DNA from: an uncultured Lachnospiraceae bacterium
GTDB taxonomy: Bacteria > Bacillota > Clostridia > Lachnospirales > Lachnospiraceae
Direction: 5' to 3'
NCBI GenBank assembly: GCA_910587295.1
Contig: CAJULP010000095.1
Coordinates: 17,055 to 81,054 of the forward strand
Length of the DNA: 64,000 nt
Every line of letters begins with the position of its first letter. Within the stretch, counting starts at the first letter, position 1. The notes beneath the pieces were generated by a model. It had not been told where the DNA came from, did not search any database, and worked only from the letters and a program-made list of their open reading frames with translations. The translations under genes were made by a program, and so were the position numbers. Positions 44,155 to 51,721 of this stretch are shown one piece after another.

Positions 44155-44194
44155 AAAACCCCCGGCCATGCATCCGCATAACCGGGGGTTTTAT
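44155..44194. terminator. Terminator before the VTC operon
   Basis: AAAACCCCCGG and CCGGGGGTTTT (44155-44165 and 44182-44192) form an 11-bp perfect stem with a 16-base loop. It is placed to end the minus-strand transcript of the two small genes at 44210-44919, before the VTC gene begins. Confidence 0.85.
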
Positions 44195-44209
44195 TTCATG
44201 TATTTACTT

Positions 44210-44518
44210 TCAAGTACCTGAACTATTTAACGCAATGCCTTTCCTTACCGTTGAAAGCATTTTTTCCATCTCTGTCTGTGGGTCAGTTTTTTTGCTTTCC
44301 TTCGATCCGGTATCGGAACCCTCGCTGCCTTTCTTCTCTTCAGCCCTTTTGGCTTCGGCACGGTCGCACTCTTTCATCAGGGTTTCCGATTCCTGTGCAT
44401 CCAGCATGACCTGCATCTGGTAAATCCCTTTTTTGATCCGCTTCATTTCTTCCTGTCTTTCCTTCACTTTACCTGACTGCTGCTGCATAAAATCTTTTAC
44501 ATTTCCTATTTTCATCAT
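44210..44518 (-). CDS. Small charged protein of unknown function
   Basis: The 102-residue protein is Lys/Glu-rich, with a likely coiled-coil in residues 10-65 (KVKERQEEMKRIKKGIYQMQ) and a Ser/Lys-rich tail. No family is recognised. It overlaps the upstream gene by 4 bases (44515-44518), so the two are one transcription and translation unit, closed by the terminator at 44155. Confidence 0.7.
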   Translation of the reverse strand: MMKIGNVKDFMQQQSGKVKERQEEMKRIKKGIYQMQVMLDAQESETLMKECDRAEAKRAEEKKGSEGSDTGSKESKKTDPQTEMEKMLSTVRKGIALNSSGT

Positions 44519-44919
44519 ACCTCTCCTTTTGCGCGTTGTTTTCTCGCCTCTTCAAGGGCTTCCTTGATCTGGTCTGCAATATCTTTCTCGGACTCGTCAA
44601 AGCTTTCCATCATCCGCTTCCATTGTTTTTCCGTGTATGCCTGAGCTCCGATCTGGATTACCGGCTCCGTTTCCCCTTTTTTGACTTTTTCCAGAATTTC
44701 ATTTTTCCGGCTGCCAATCATCTTCATGATCTCTTCCGTAGACATAGGGCCATTTTCCGGTGTCATCCCTTTATCCGCCATGTTATCTTCTGCCTTTTTA
44801 TCCTCAGACTGGCTTTGGGCCTTTGTAAGCTTCCCGCTGAAACTGTTTCCGGATACTTTCCCCCTACTGTGGCTCTTTTCATAAAAAACGTAACTGTTGT
44901 TCACTCCTTTTACAGCCAT
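44515..44919 (-). CDS. Small hypothetical protein
   Basis: The 134-residue protein (ATG 44919) starts MAVKGVNNSYVFYEKS and is rich in Lys, Glu and Ser, with no membrane segment. No family is recognised. Residues 75-130 (PVIQIGAQAYTEKQWKRMME onward) look helical. It is the first of two overlapping small genes. Its place between a LytTR regulator gene upstream and the VTC operon downstream on the same strand may mean joint control. Confidence 0.65.
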   Translation of the reverse strand: MAVKGVNNSYVFYEKSHSRGKVSGNSFSGKLTKAQSQSEDKKAEDNMADKGMTPENGPMSTEEIMKMIGSRKNEILEKVKKGETEPVIQIGAQAYTEKQWKRMMESFDESEKDIADQIKEALEEARKQRAKGEV

Positions 44920-45032
44920 AAAAACCTCCGTTTTCATTTTTTACAGGCTTTTCTGTCAGTCAAAGCCCGCTTCACCGCTCCCCAAAAGGTCCAAGCGGTC
45001 TGTTCCTAGTAGTTCCTGTCTCTATCCTCCTT

Positions 45033-45359
45033 TCATTTGCCTATATATTGCATGTACTGTTTTTTCACCGCAGGATATCTTGCCTTTGGAACCGACAATT
45101 CCTGTCCATTACTCAAATAAAGTACATAGCTGCTTATTTTATCGACATACCGCAAGTTGACGAGAAAGCTTTGATGGATCCTTATAAACCCCATCCCCTT
45201 AAGCTCTTCTTCTATCTCGTCCAACTTCTTATAAATGCTGTATGTCTGGTCCCCAACATAAAAGATATTTTTATGCCTTGCCGTCTCAATGTAAATAATC
45301 TCATCCGCCTTGATGCACTTCTTCCCCCCCACAAAGGGAAATTGAAAGACCCGGTCCAT
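45033..45359 (-). CDS. LytTR-domain DNA-binding regulator
   Basis: The 108-residue protein is essentially a LytTR DNA-binding domain: GKKCIKADEIIYIETARHKN, MGFIRIHQSFLVNLRYVDKI and GQELSVPKARYPAVKKQYM. No receiver domain is present. ATG 45359 follows GGAGG by 3 bases; the frame is open to 45473, so a longer start such as 45422 cannot be ruled out. An 11-bp direct repeat lies upstream at 45448-45478 and may be its own binding site. Confidence 0.85.
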   Translation of the reverse strand: MDRVFQFPFVGGKKCIKADEIIYIETARHKNIFYVGDQTYSIYKKLDEIEEELKGMGFIRIHQSFLVNLRYVDKISSYVLYLSNGQELSVPKARYPAVKKQYMQYIGK

Positions 45360-45447
45360 TTTCCTCCATCTCCATTCCCGCCATATAAACAATACATAAA
45401 TACATGATTTATATCGGTCCATTCCGTTGATTTCATTTGTAAAACTG

Positions 45448-45478
45448 CACCAAATGACTACCAACATCACCAAATGAC
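45448..45478. promoter_or_regulatory. 11-bp direct repeat, candidate LytTR site
   Basis: CACCAAATGAC occurs at 45448-45458 and again at 45468-45478, a 20-bp period or about two helical turns. LytTR proteins typically bind two direct repeats about two turns apart. It lies about 90 bases upstream of the LytTR start. Confidence 0.65.
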
Positions 45479-45480
45479 CA

Positions 45481-45523
45481 AAAAATAGGATAAACGGCGC
45501 AGCTTCGGTTATTCCGTTTATCC
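45481..45523 (-). terminator. Hairpin between the LytTR gene and the recombinase remnant
   Basis: GGATAAACGG and CCGTTTATCC (45488-45497 and 45514-45523) form a 10-bp perfect stem. On the minus strand it is followed by TATTTTT. It fits a terminator for transcripts coming from the remnant region. Confidence 0.7.
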
Positions 45524-45537
45524 GTTTTGCAGGTCAT

Positions 45538-45661
45538 TCAGCATTTTATCTTCCCCGTAAAAGGGTAGATGGGGTCCATAAGCCCCGCCCGACGCTCCAT
45601 CTCCGCCTGTACCTTTGCGTAGGTTTCCCGGTCGATGATGGCTTCATGGCAGTCCGCCATG
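45538..45661 (-). pseudogene. Fragment of a large serine recombinase
   Basis: A 40-codon frame reads MADCHEAIIDRETYAKVQAE, then MERRAG and PFTGKIKC before a TGA. This matches the linker between the recombinase domain and the zinc ribbon of large serine recombinases (HEAIIDRETF...FTGKIKCG). Catalytic domain and zinc ribbon are absent. It is a relic of a mobile element. Confidence 0.7.
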
Positions 45662-46018
45662 CAGCATTGATGCCTCCTGAAAATCATTCCTCAGCGTGGT
45701 GCAGCCGTAGATAAAAACAGCGGGTGCGCTGCAATCCACATTTATCGTGAACTGTAATACACCCGCCAAAATGTATGTATCGCTTTTATTTACCGCTTTT
45801 AAATGTACTGTGGAATATCCGTCACTAACGTTCCCCAGGAGACAGGAAGGCGAACAGTTACATCCTTTCGTCATTTCAATCGCCTTATCAACTATCTGCC
45901 GAAATTTATCTCCGGATTCAGTGGCCAATCTTCTTACATGACTGGCCCCGCCTGCCACAGCATCATATAAAACAACAGAATTCAAGTGCAGAATGTCTAT
46001 AGGGTTCAAGGTCAGCAC
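45644..46018 (-). pseudogene. Remnant with a DUF1998-like segment
   Basis: The 124-codon frame contains LNSVVLYDAVAGGASHVRRL and a GCNCSPSC cluster, matching the C-terminal zinc-binding DUF1998 domain of helicase-associated proteins. The expected CYGCLRNYYNQ continuation is missing and unrelated sequence follows. It ends over the recombinase fragment. It is a chimeric relic and no working protein is expected. Bases 46019-46246 beyond it hold only short broken frames that I cannot assign. Confidence 0.5.
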
Positions 46019-46246
46019 TTGACCAAGTAATGGTCTTTCCCTAACATTTAATTCAGATTCCCTTTATTCTCAATAAGCAAATAAAGCGTGCTAAGGTTAG
46101 TGCGCTTTAAACAATTATTAATATCAGCCTCTCTCAATGAACTAATTCTATTCCTGCTAACAAGAAAGAAGTCTTAACTTAAGGAGTACTTCCCTCAATC
46201 CCAATCCATCCTTTTACTGTTTCCACAGCATAACCAACCGCCTGTG

Positions 46247-46501
46247 CTATCTTTTCAATATCAAGTTCCATTCTGTACAAACAAGAATGGTCTGCCAAAT
46301 GCGGAACAACGTATATTTTCCTTTAAAAACGTATCCGCTCCATTTTCGGTTCAAAAAATGGTGGATAATGAAAAGAACAAACATCGCCATTCCAAGCCAC
46401 TCATGTACCGCTGCCCCAATCCGTTCATAAGCCATTAGGAGCAGCAGCATGACCGTCATTCCGATATCAACCACTATTTTCAAAATTGTTTTCCGATTCA
46501 C
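46247..46501 (-). pseudogene. DUF4405 membrane protein, truncated
   Basis: GTG 46501 with GGAGG upstream begins an 84-residue protein with two hydrophobic segments. IGAAVHEWLGMAMFVLFIIH and FKGKYTLFRIWQTILV are DUF4405-like. The expected third helix after WQTILV is replaced by CTEWNLILKR and a stop. Another frame there (DIEKIAQAVGYAVETVKGWI) belongs to something else, so a rearrangement has cut the gene. It starts 27 bases after the aldo/keto reductase remnant and was probably in the same operon. Confidence 0.55.
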
Positions 46502-46527
46502 GCTGCTTGCCTCCCTTATTCCTGTTT

Positions 46528-47228
46528 CTATCGGTGAAGTCCTGTCAGCATTTCTACCGTTGCCGGGTCATAGTGGGAGAAGAACAGGCTTTTCTTTTCG
46601 TCCAGTGCCTGAATTGCCTCCATATCCTCACCAGACAGCACAAAATCAAACACATCCATATTCTGGATCTTGCGCTCCTTATGGGTAGACTTCGGAATTA
46701 CCACAACACCGCTCTAAATCAGGAACCGCAGAGCAGTCTGGGCCGCGCTCTTATTGTATTTCTCCCCAATCTTTGTCAGGACAGAATCGGTAAAGAAATC
46801 TTTGCGTTCCTCTGCAAAAGGCCTCCACGATTCATGCTGTACGCCATATTTCACCATATATTCGTGAGCCTGTGCCTGCTGCTGGAATACATGGGTTTCC
46901 ACCTGATTGATCGCCGGTTTCACTTCCACGAAACTACAAAGGTCAACCAGTCGGTCCGGGTAGAAGTTAGATGCACCGATAGTGCGGATCCATCCTTCTT
47001 TATAGGCTTCTTCCATCGCCCGGTAAGTTCCATAATAGTCATTGAAAGGCTGATGAATCAGCACCAGATCAAGTATTCTGTTTGTAGCTTGCACAGGGAT
47101 TCTTTCAAAGACGCCTTCGCCTTTTCATAGCCGCCGTTTCTAATCCATACTTTTGTGGTGATAAATAATTCTCCACGGGGAACGCCGCATTTTTTGATTG
47201 CATTGCCCACAGCTTCTTCAGAGAAAGA
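46528..47228 (-). pseudogene. Aldo/keto reductase, C-terminal 80 percent, with stop and frameshift
   Basis: The frames here read, in order, EEAVGNAIKKCGVPRGELFI, TTKVWIRNGGYEKAKASLKE, then (after one missing base near 47059) LDLVLIHQPFNDYYGTYRAM, ASNFYPDRLVDLC and AAQTALRFLI. A TAG at 46711-46713 stands where CAG is expected, and the frame goes on with SGVVVIPKSTHKERKIQN to a stop at 46528. This is a family 5-type aldo/keto reductase lacking its first 50 residues. Those residues lie at 50715-50866. The two pieces together give a normal length of about 285. Confidence 0.85.
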
Positions 47229-47229
47229 T

Positions 47230-47266
47230 TGTCAAGTGTGTTTGCAAACTTGTATGTGTCAAGTGT
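47230..47266. repeat. Element end: direct repeat around a palindrome
   Basis: TGTCAAGTGT occurs at 47230-47239 and 47257-47266, and the 10-bp palindrome GTTTGCAAAC lies between at 47240-47249. The repeat begins within two or three bases of the place where aldo/keto reductase coding sequence breaks off, so it probably marks one end of the inserted element. Confidence 0.6.
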
Positions 47267-47519
47267 TAGTTGGCACATACTGCTCGCATTCCCTTCTTGC
47301 GCTTCACACGCATATCTCTTATAATAGTTTTGACTTCTACTCCGTGTAACCATATTTTTGTTTTATCCGTGCTCCATAGCCCGCCCTCCTTTCCTGTAAT
47401 TTGTTTTTAGTTAAAAAGAATTACCCATTTCACTAATAGGAGAAAACGGCTATAAAAACGGAAGTGTTTTTGAAAAAACTGCTACAAAATTTTATTTTTT
47501 TGAAAAAGATTGATTATAA
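47267..47519. other. Unassigned part of the inserted element
   Basis: I find no gene I can name here. On the minus strand a 46-codon frame without a normal start (WLHGVEVKTIIRDMRVKRKK inside) ends near 47273, and an 82-codon frame from 47353 runs through the element end into the reductase remnant. Neither resembles a family I know. Confidence 0.4.
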
Positions 47520-48152
47520 ATGCCAAAATACACCAAGCTTCCGGCATTCCGGGAGCAGAATTACATAACGGAAGCGGACGGGGATATGCTCCACCGTGAA
47601 GCCCGTGCGCTTGCCCTCCGGCGTATTGAAGAAAGCGCACGGACGGAAAATGATTTCCAAAAAGCCATTGAATGGTGGGATACACTGGACGAAAACAGGG
47701 AGCGGAGAGAAAGAGACCACGAAATAGGGTGCTCCACTGTTCCTCTGGAATGGGGTGCAGATGAATTGTACCTATCCGATAGACCGTCTTATGATATGGT
47801 TCTAAAAACGCTCCTGCTTGCAGGCGATTTTCTTGATCTCATATTTGACAGCCCGGAAACGATACATGAACTTGTCACGGATGCGGATTAACCGAAAATA
47901 TTAGAGGAACTAAAGCCGCACCTTAAAAATATGCTCTATTATCTGTTCCTGCGTGATTATTCCGCAACAGAGTATACGGAAAGTATCGGACAGTCTGACC
48001 GGAATATACGGGGTATCCGTGAAACTGCGCTGAAAAGGATACGGAAACTTTACGGCGGCATACTTACATACAGGAAAGAAAACAGCCTGCCGATGACGCT
48101 TGATGAGAAGTATTTTCTGGAAAATGGAGTGCGGAAGAAAAAAGGAATATAA
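47520..48152 (+). pseudogene. Sigma-70-like / helix-turn-helix protein interrupted by a stop codon
   Basis: One reading frame of 210 codons is broken only by a TAA at 47889-47891. The first part starts MPKYTKLPAFREQNYITEAD. The second carries PKILEELKPHLKNMLYYLFL and DYSATEYTESIGQSDRNIRG, which looks like the region-4 helix-turn-helix of sigma-like proteins found in integrative elements. The frame continues exactly after the stop, so this is a point mutation rather than two genes. A working C-terminal piece restarted from ATG 47931 is possible but has no good ribosome site. Confidence 0.65.
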
Positions 48153-48204
48153 ATGTGTTCCAACTGAAAAGCGCAAACGGATTGATCGATAATAAGTAAC
48201 TGTT

Positions 48205-48965
48205 TATATTCGGTACAGCGGCTATGAATATAGGGCAGACAGTAAAGGTGACCTATACATAACGGTTTCCAAAGATGCAAAGCCGGAAATGTACCGTTCC
48301 ATGCAGGAAGCAGCAGGGCAGCTTGTCATGGATGCGATAAACGTCGGACTTTCCGCCATGCATAAGGCACCGGAAGAAAAACTGAAGAGTCCCTTTCCAC
48401 TTAGGACTATCTTTCCTATTTCTATCCGTTTGACAAACCGGAGTTCAGAAAGAATGGCGTGGAATCGGGATGGCCTGTGACTGACCGTGAGGGCATTGCG
48501 ATCACAATGGTTATGGGGAATGCGCCGCAGGCTGTGGCGATGGAGCTGCAGAAAGACTATGCGGAAAGGTACGACTGGATCGTAAAAGAATTTACAGACC
48601 TCTCCTTTACCTTTATGACGAGTTTCCTTTATTACACGGATTATGATAAGATTGATGAACAGACACGCAGCCTGTACTGTCAGGGCATTTCCGCTTTCGG
48701 CGGAATATCCTCGACTTACCGGATTGCGCTGGAAAAGGATGCCCCCATTATCGTATGGGATTTCCACTCGCTGCTTGTCATGGTGCAGATGTACTTTTCC
48801 TTCATGCTCACGGACAAGGACAGTGATATGCGCCTGTGCAAGTATTGTAAAAAAGCCTTTATCGCAAGCCGGAGGGGGAATGAATTTTGCAGCCTGAAGT
48901 GCAAGAACCAGTTTAATGTCTACAAATCAAGGGAAAAGAAAAAGGGAAATAAAAGAAATGATTGA
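48205..48965 (+). pseudogene. DUF6076-type zinc-ribbon protein, frameshifted
   Basis: A first frame (YIRYSGYEYRADSKGDLYIT, then MYRSMQEAAGQLVMDAINVG) runs to about 48400. A second takes over with DYLSYFYPFDKPEFRKNGVE and ends with a Cys4 zinc motif (CKYCKKAFIASRRGNEFC, then SLKC) and a basic tail. One base is missing near 48399-48402, where CTTAGGACTAT should keep one frame. The Cys motif and tail match DUF6076 proteins common in Lachnospiraceae elements. The 5' boundary is uncertain. Confidence 0.65.
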
Positions 48966-49126
48966 AAACCGAAATATAAGAAAGAATGGTTCTTTGAAAT
49001 ATGACGGATAATATTACATCTGGGAACTTTTGTGCGACGGGCTATTGCACAAAGTCTAATCAAACATAGGGAGCGTCAACTTATATTTTGTTAAATATAG
49101 AAAAATAAGCAGCGGAGATGATATAG

Positions 49127-50444
49127 ATGGAGTTTACTTTGGAAGATCTTTATACAAAAAAGGAAGGACAGACCTACGACCATAAGAGTGCAAGAAAAGA
49201 CCCGAAGGGGCTGTCTAATCATATTGTCGCATTTGCTAATGCAGACGTCGGTACGCTTGTGATCGGCATTGAAGATGATTTTACAGTCACAGGCATTGAC
49301 GGCTACCACAACAATGTCAATGATATACTTAGAGTGCCCTTTGATTACTGCACTCCATCGGTGCATGTTACTACCAAAACGGTTGAATGTACCGACAAAA
49401 ACGGTAATCCCAATCATCTGCTGGTTATGACCATTCCGCAAAGCTCTGAGCTACACGCTAACCAGCAGGACGAAGTATATTACCGTATGGGCGACAAATC
49501 CAAAAAACTAAATTTTGATGAGCGGCTGCAGCTTATGTATGCCAAAGGTTCCCGCTATTACGAGGACGAGCCTGTTTATCGTTCCTCTATGGAGGATATT
49601 GATTGGGATTTTGTCGCTGATTACTGCAAGAAAATTGGATACCAAAAATCCGCAACGCTTCTTCAAAAGGGCAAGGGTGCGTTTTATCCGATATGACGGC
49701 ATAGAAGCCAAAGTCGGAACCGAAATGAATGTCATTAAGGATGAAATGTTTGAAGGCCGTATTCTCGATATGGTTCGCAACTCTCTCGACTTTGTACGCA
49801 GCCAAATCAAAGAACACACAAAGCTTGGTGCAGATGGTCTTTTTCATACAACGCCCGAATACCCGGAATTTGCTTGGAAAGAAATCATCATTAACTCCAT
49901 CGCCCACCGTGATTACAGCATTAAGGGAACCGATATACAAATTAAAATGTTTGATGACAGGATCACTGTTGAGAGTCCCGGTATCCTGCCCGGAATTGTG
50001 CGCCTGAACAATCTCCGCACCGTTCACTTCTCCCGCAACCCAAACATTGCCCGTTTTCTCCACGAATATGATTATGTGCAGGAATTCGGCGAAGGTATTG
50101 ACCGTATGTTTAATGAAATGGCGGCTGCCGGGCTTCCTGCTCCTGAGTACCATGATAATGCCTTTATGCTCAATGCCACAATTCGGAATGGGGTAATAAG
50201 TGAAGCTGATGAGGTGATAAATGAGGTAATAAATGGGGCAATAAATATTTCTGTTACCGAGCAGGCTGTTTTAGCTGCACTAAAGAAAAAAGCAAGAATT
50301 ACAAAAGTGGAATTGCAGAAAGAAACTTCTCTTGGGAAAAGCACGATTGACCGGACAATTAAAGCATTAAAAGAAAAAGGCTTAATTGAGCGTGTTGGTT
50401 CTAATAAAACAGGTTATTGGAAAATTATAAATAAGGGGCTGTAA
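49127..50444 (+). pseudogene. AlbA_2 / RecG-related ATP-binding regulator with internal deletion
   Basis: The N-terminal frame (49127 to about 49650) is an AlbA_2 domain: EGQTYDHKSARKDPKGLSNH, VAFANADVGTLVIGIEDDF. The other frame (about 49636-50444) holds the HATPase-like half (KNPQRFFKRARVRFIRYDG, EIIINSIAHRDYSIKGTDIQ, FGEGIDRMFNEM) and a C-terminal winged helix. The two meet at CCAAAAATCCGCAA, which reads YQKSA in one frame and KNPQ in the other. The 20-40 residues normally between them, ending in AILLFGKNPQ, are absent. This is a frame-breaking internal deletion; the intact gene would encode about 480 residues. Confidence 0.8.
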
Positions 50445-50469
50445 AAAACCTTTGTTTATCACATAACAA

Positions 50470-50510
50470 GAGGCGCAGATGATGTCACGTCCTGACATTT
50501 CCTGTGCCTC
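50470..50510. repeat. Long imperfect hairpin downstream of the AlbA_2 remnant
   Basis: The outer arms GAGGCGCAG and CTGTGCCTC pair with one G-T wobble, and the inner arms TGTCA and TGACA enclose CGTCC. Neither side has a clear T-run, so it is not an ordinary terminator. It lies between the AlbA_2 and TnpV remnants and may be a structural part of the element. Confidence 0.5.
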
Positions 50511-50540
50511 ATGTTACAAAACCGAAACTGCACTATAACA

Positions 50541-50702
50541 TTAAAAGGAATATATCAGATCGTGCAGCACTATTTCCTCCACCCTGCTCCTGATGCTGTT
50601 TATCTTCTGAAGCCAGCACAACCAGTCATCGGATTTTAGCTGTTCGGTTACACCCTCATTTTTTGCCATCTGCCTTACAAGCCTATCCATCATCTCATTG
50701 CA
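50541..50702 (-). pseudogene. tnpV: C-terminal remnant of transposon protein TnpV
   Basis: About 50 codons ending at TAA 50541-50543 read MMDRLVRQMAKNEGVTEQLK, then WLCWLQKINSIRSRVEEIVL and HDLIYSF. This matches the C-terminus I know for TnpV of Tn4451-type and related mobilisable transposons (ERLVEQMAKAEGVTEQLKA, NNIRSRAEEIVLHELIY). The N-terminal part is missing; upstream of residue 1 the aldo/keto reductase fragment begins. It supports a transposon origin for 47230-50714. Confidence 0.75.
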
Positions 50703-50714
50703 CAACATATCACA

Positions 50715-50866
50715 TCATTGAAATAGCTCTGCGCTGTGTCCAGGCTGCGATATCCCACCTGCAGAGCATCCAGCACACACCGCTCACATTCTTCCTGTGT
50801 CACCTGATAGACGCCATATCCAAGAACCGGCATTTTTACCCCATTGTTCAATGTTACATATTCCAT
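50715..50866 (-). pseudogene. Aldo/keto reductase, N-terminal 50 residues
   Basis: ATG 50866 with GAGGAGG upstream starts MEYVTLNNGVKMPVLGYGVY, QVTQEECERCVLDALQVGYR and SLDTAQSYFN, the N-terminal strand and first helices of a family 5 aldo/keto reductase with the catalytic Asp of SLDTAQSY. It then runs into unrelated sequence and stops at 50690. The missing continuation (EEAVGNAIKKCG) is found at 47228, 3.5 kb away in the same orientation. It starts 20 bases after the EFR1 ferrodoxin gene, so both were one operon. Confidence 0.85.
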
Positions 50867-50885
50867 CTTGATATCCTCCTCGTTT

Positions 50886-51662
50886 TCAATCGTTTTCCGT
50901 CTGGTCATTGGATTTGACCAGCTCACAAAGTGTCACATGCGCATTACGGTATCTCGCTGCGGGATTTTTTTCCGGCTGGGGCAGAGCAAACTGCACTGCC
51001 ATTTTCGGACAGGCATAGACGCAGGCATAGCAGGCCTGGCATCCTTCCGGCTCATGGACCGCATATTGGTTTTCCAGATGGATGCACCCGGCAGGACATA
51101 CCCTGGTGCAGATTCCGCAGCCCACACATTCGTCCGTCACCCTGAAAGCGGCCCAGACCGTTTCCGGTGCATTTTTCACCATCTTCAGATACATGTTATG
51201 CGCCGCCTTTTCCGCAAGGCTCGTTTTCTGTATTCCTTGACTTTTCGCCTGCAGTCTGGCCTTAATCTCATTCAGATGCTTTTCCACCTGCTTATCCATC
51301 GCCATCTGTTCTTCCATATCAAATGCCGGAAGAAAATTATCCACCATCTCAATGGTTGTAATATAATCCGCCTTTTTCCCCGCATCCCGGAAAAACAAGC
51401 CGGCAATCTCTGCTACCCCTCCATGATGCGCGCCATAAGTCAGCACAGCGAAAAGATAATCCGTTTCAAAGGAAGCCCGGCGGATAAACTCCTTTACCAT
51501 GCCCGGCATTTCATGCCCATAAACCGGACATACAATGCCAATACTGTCCGCAGAAAATTCCAGCCTTTTCTCTTTTATGATCTGTGGGATGCTTATAATT
51601 TTTTCATCCAGCTCTTTTGCCACATACAAGCTGTTCCCGGTTCCTGTAAAGTAAAAAATCAT
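50886..51662 (-). CDS. EFR1-family ferrodoxin (flavodoxin-like plus two [4Fe-4S])
   Basis: The 258-residue redox protein has an N-terminal flavodoxin-like domain (MIFYFTGTGNSLYVAKEL, CPVYGHEMPGMVKEF). The C-terminal bacterial ferredoxin domain has two Cys clusters, CVGCGICTRVCPAGC (about 180-194) and CQACYACVYACP (about 209-220). It acts in cytoplasmic electron transfer; partners are unknown. It diverges from a LysR gene and was followed by the aldo/keto reductase now broken by insertion. Confidence 0.9.
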   Translation of the reverse strand: MIFYFTGTGNSLYVAKELDEKIISIPQIIKEKRLEFSADSIGIVCPVYGHEMPGMVKEFIRRASFETDYLFAVLTYGAHHGGVAEIAGLFFRDAGKKADYITTIEMVDNFLPAFDMEEQMAMDKQVEKHLNEIKARLQAKSQGIQKTSLAEKAAHNMYLKMVKNAPETVWAAFRVTDECVGCGICTRVCPAGCIHLENQYAVHEPEGCQACYACVYACPKMAVQFALPQPEKNPAARYRNAHVTLCELVKSNDQTEND

Positions 51663-51721
51663 TTCCGTTCCTCCTCTTTCTGCATCTGCTATAATTTTTT
51701 CAGAAAGGAGTGTAAGACCAC

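Noticed and set aside
47105..47353. 82-codon minus-strand frame
   Set aside because: It crosses the element end into the reductase remnant in the wrong frame, so it is a chance product of the rearrangement.
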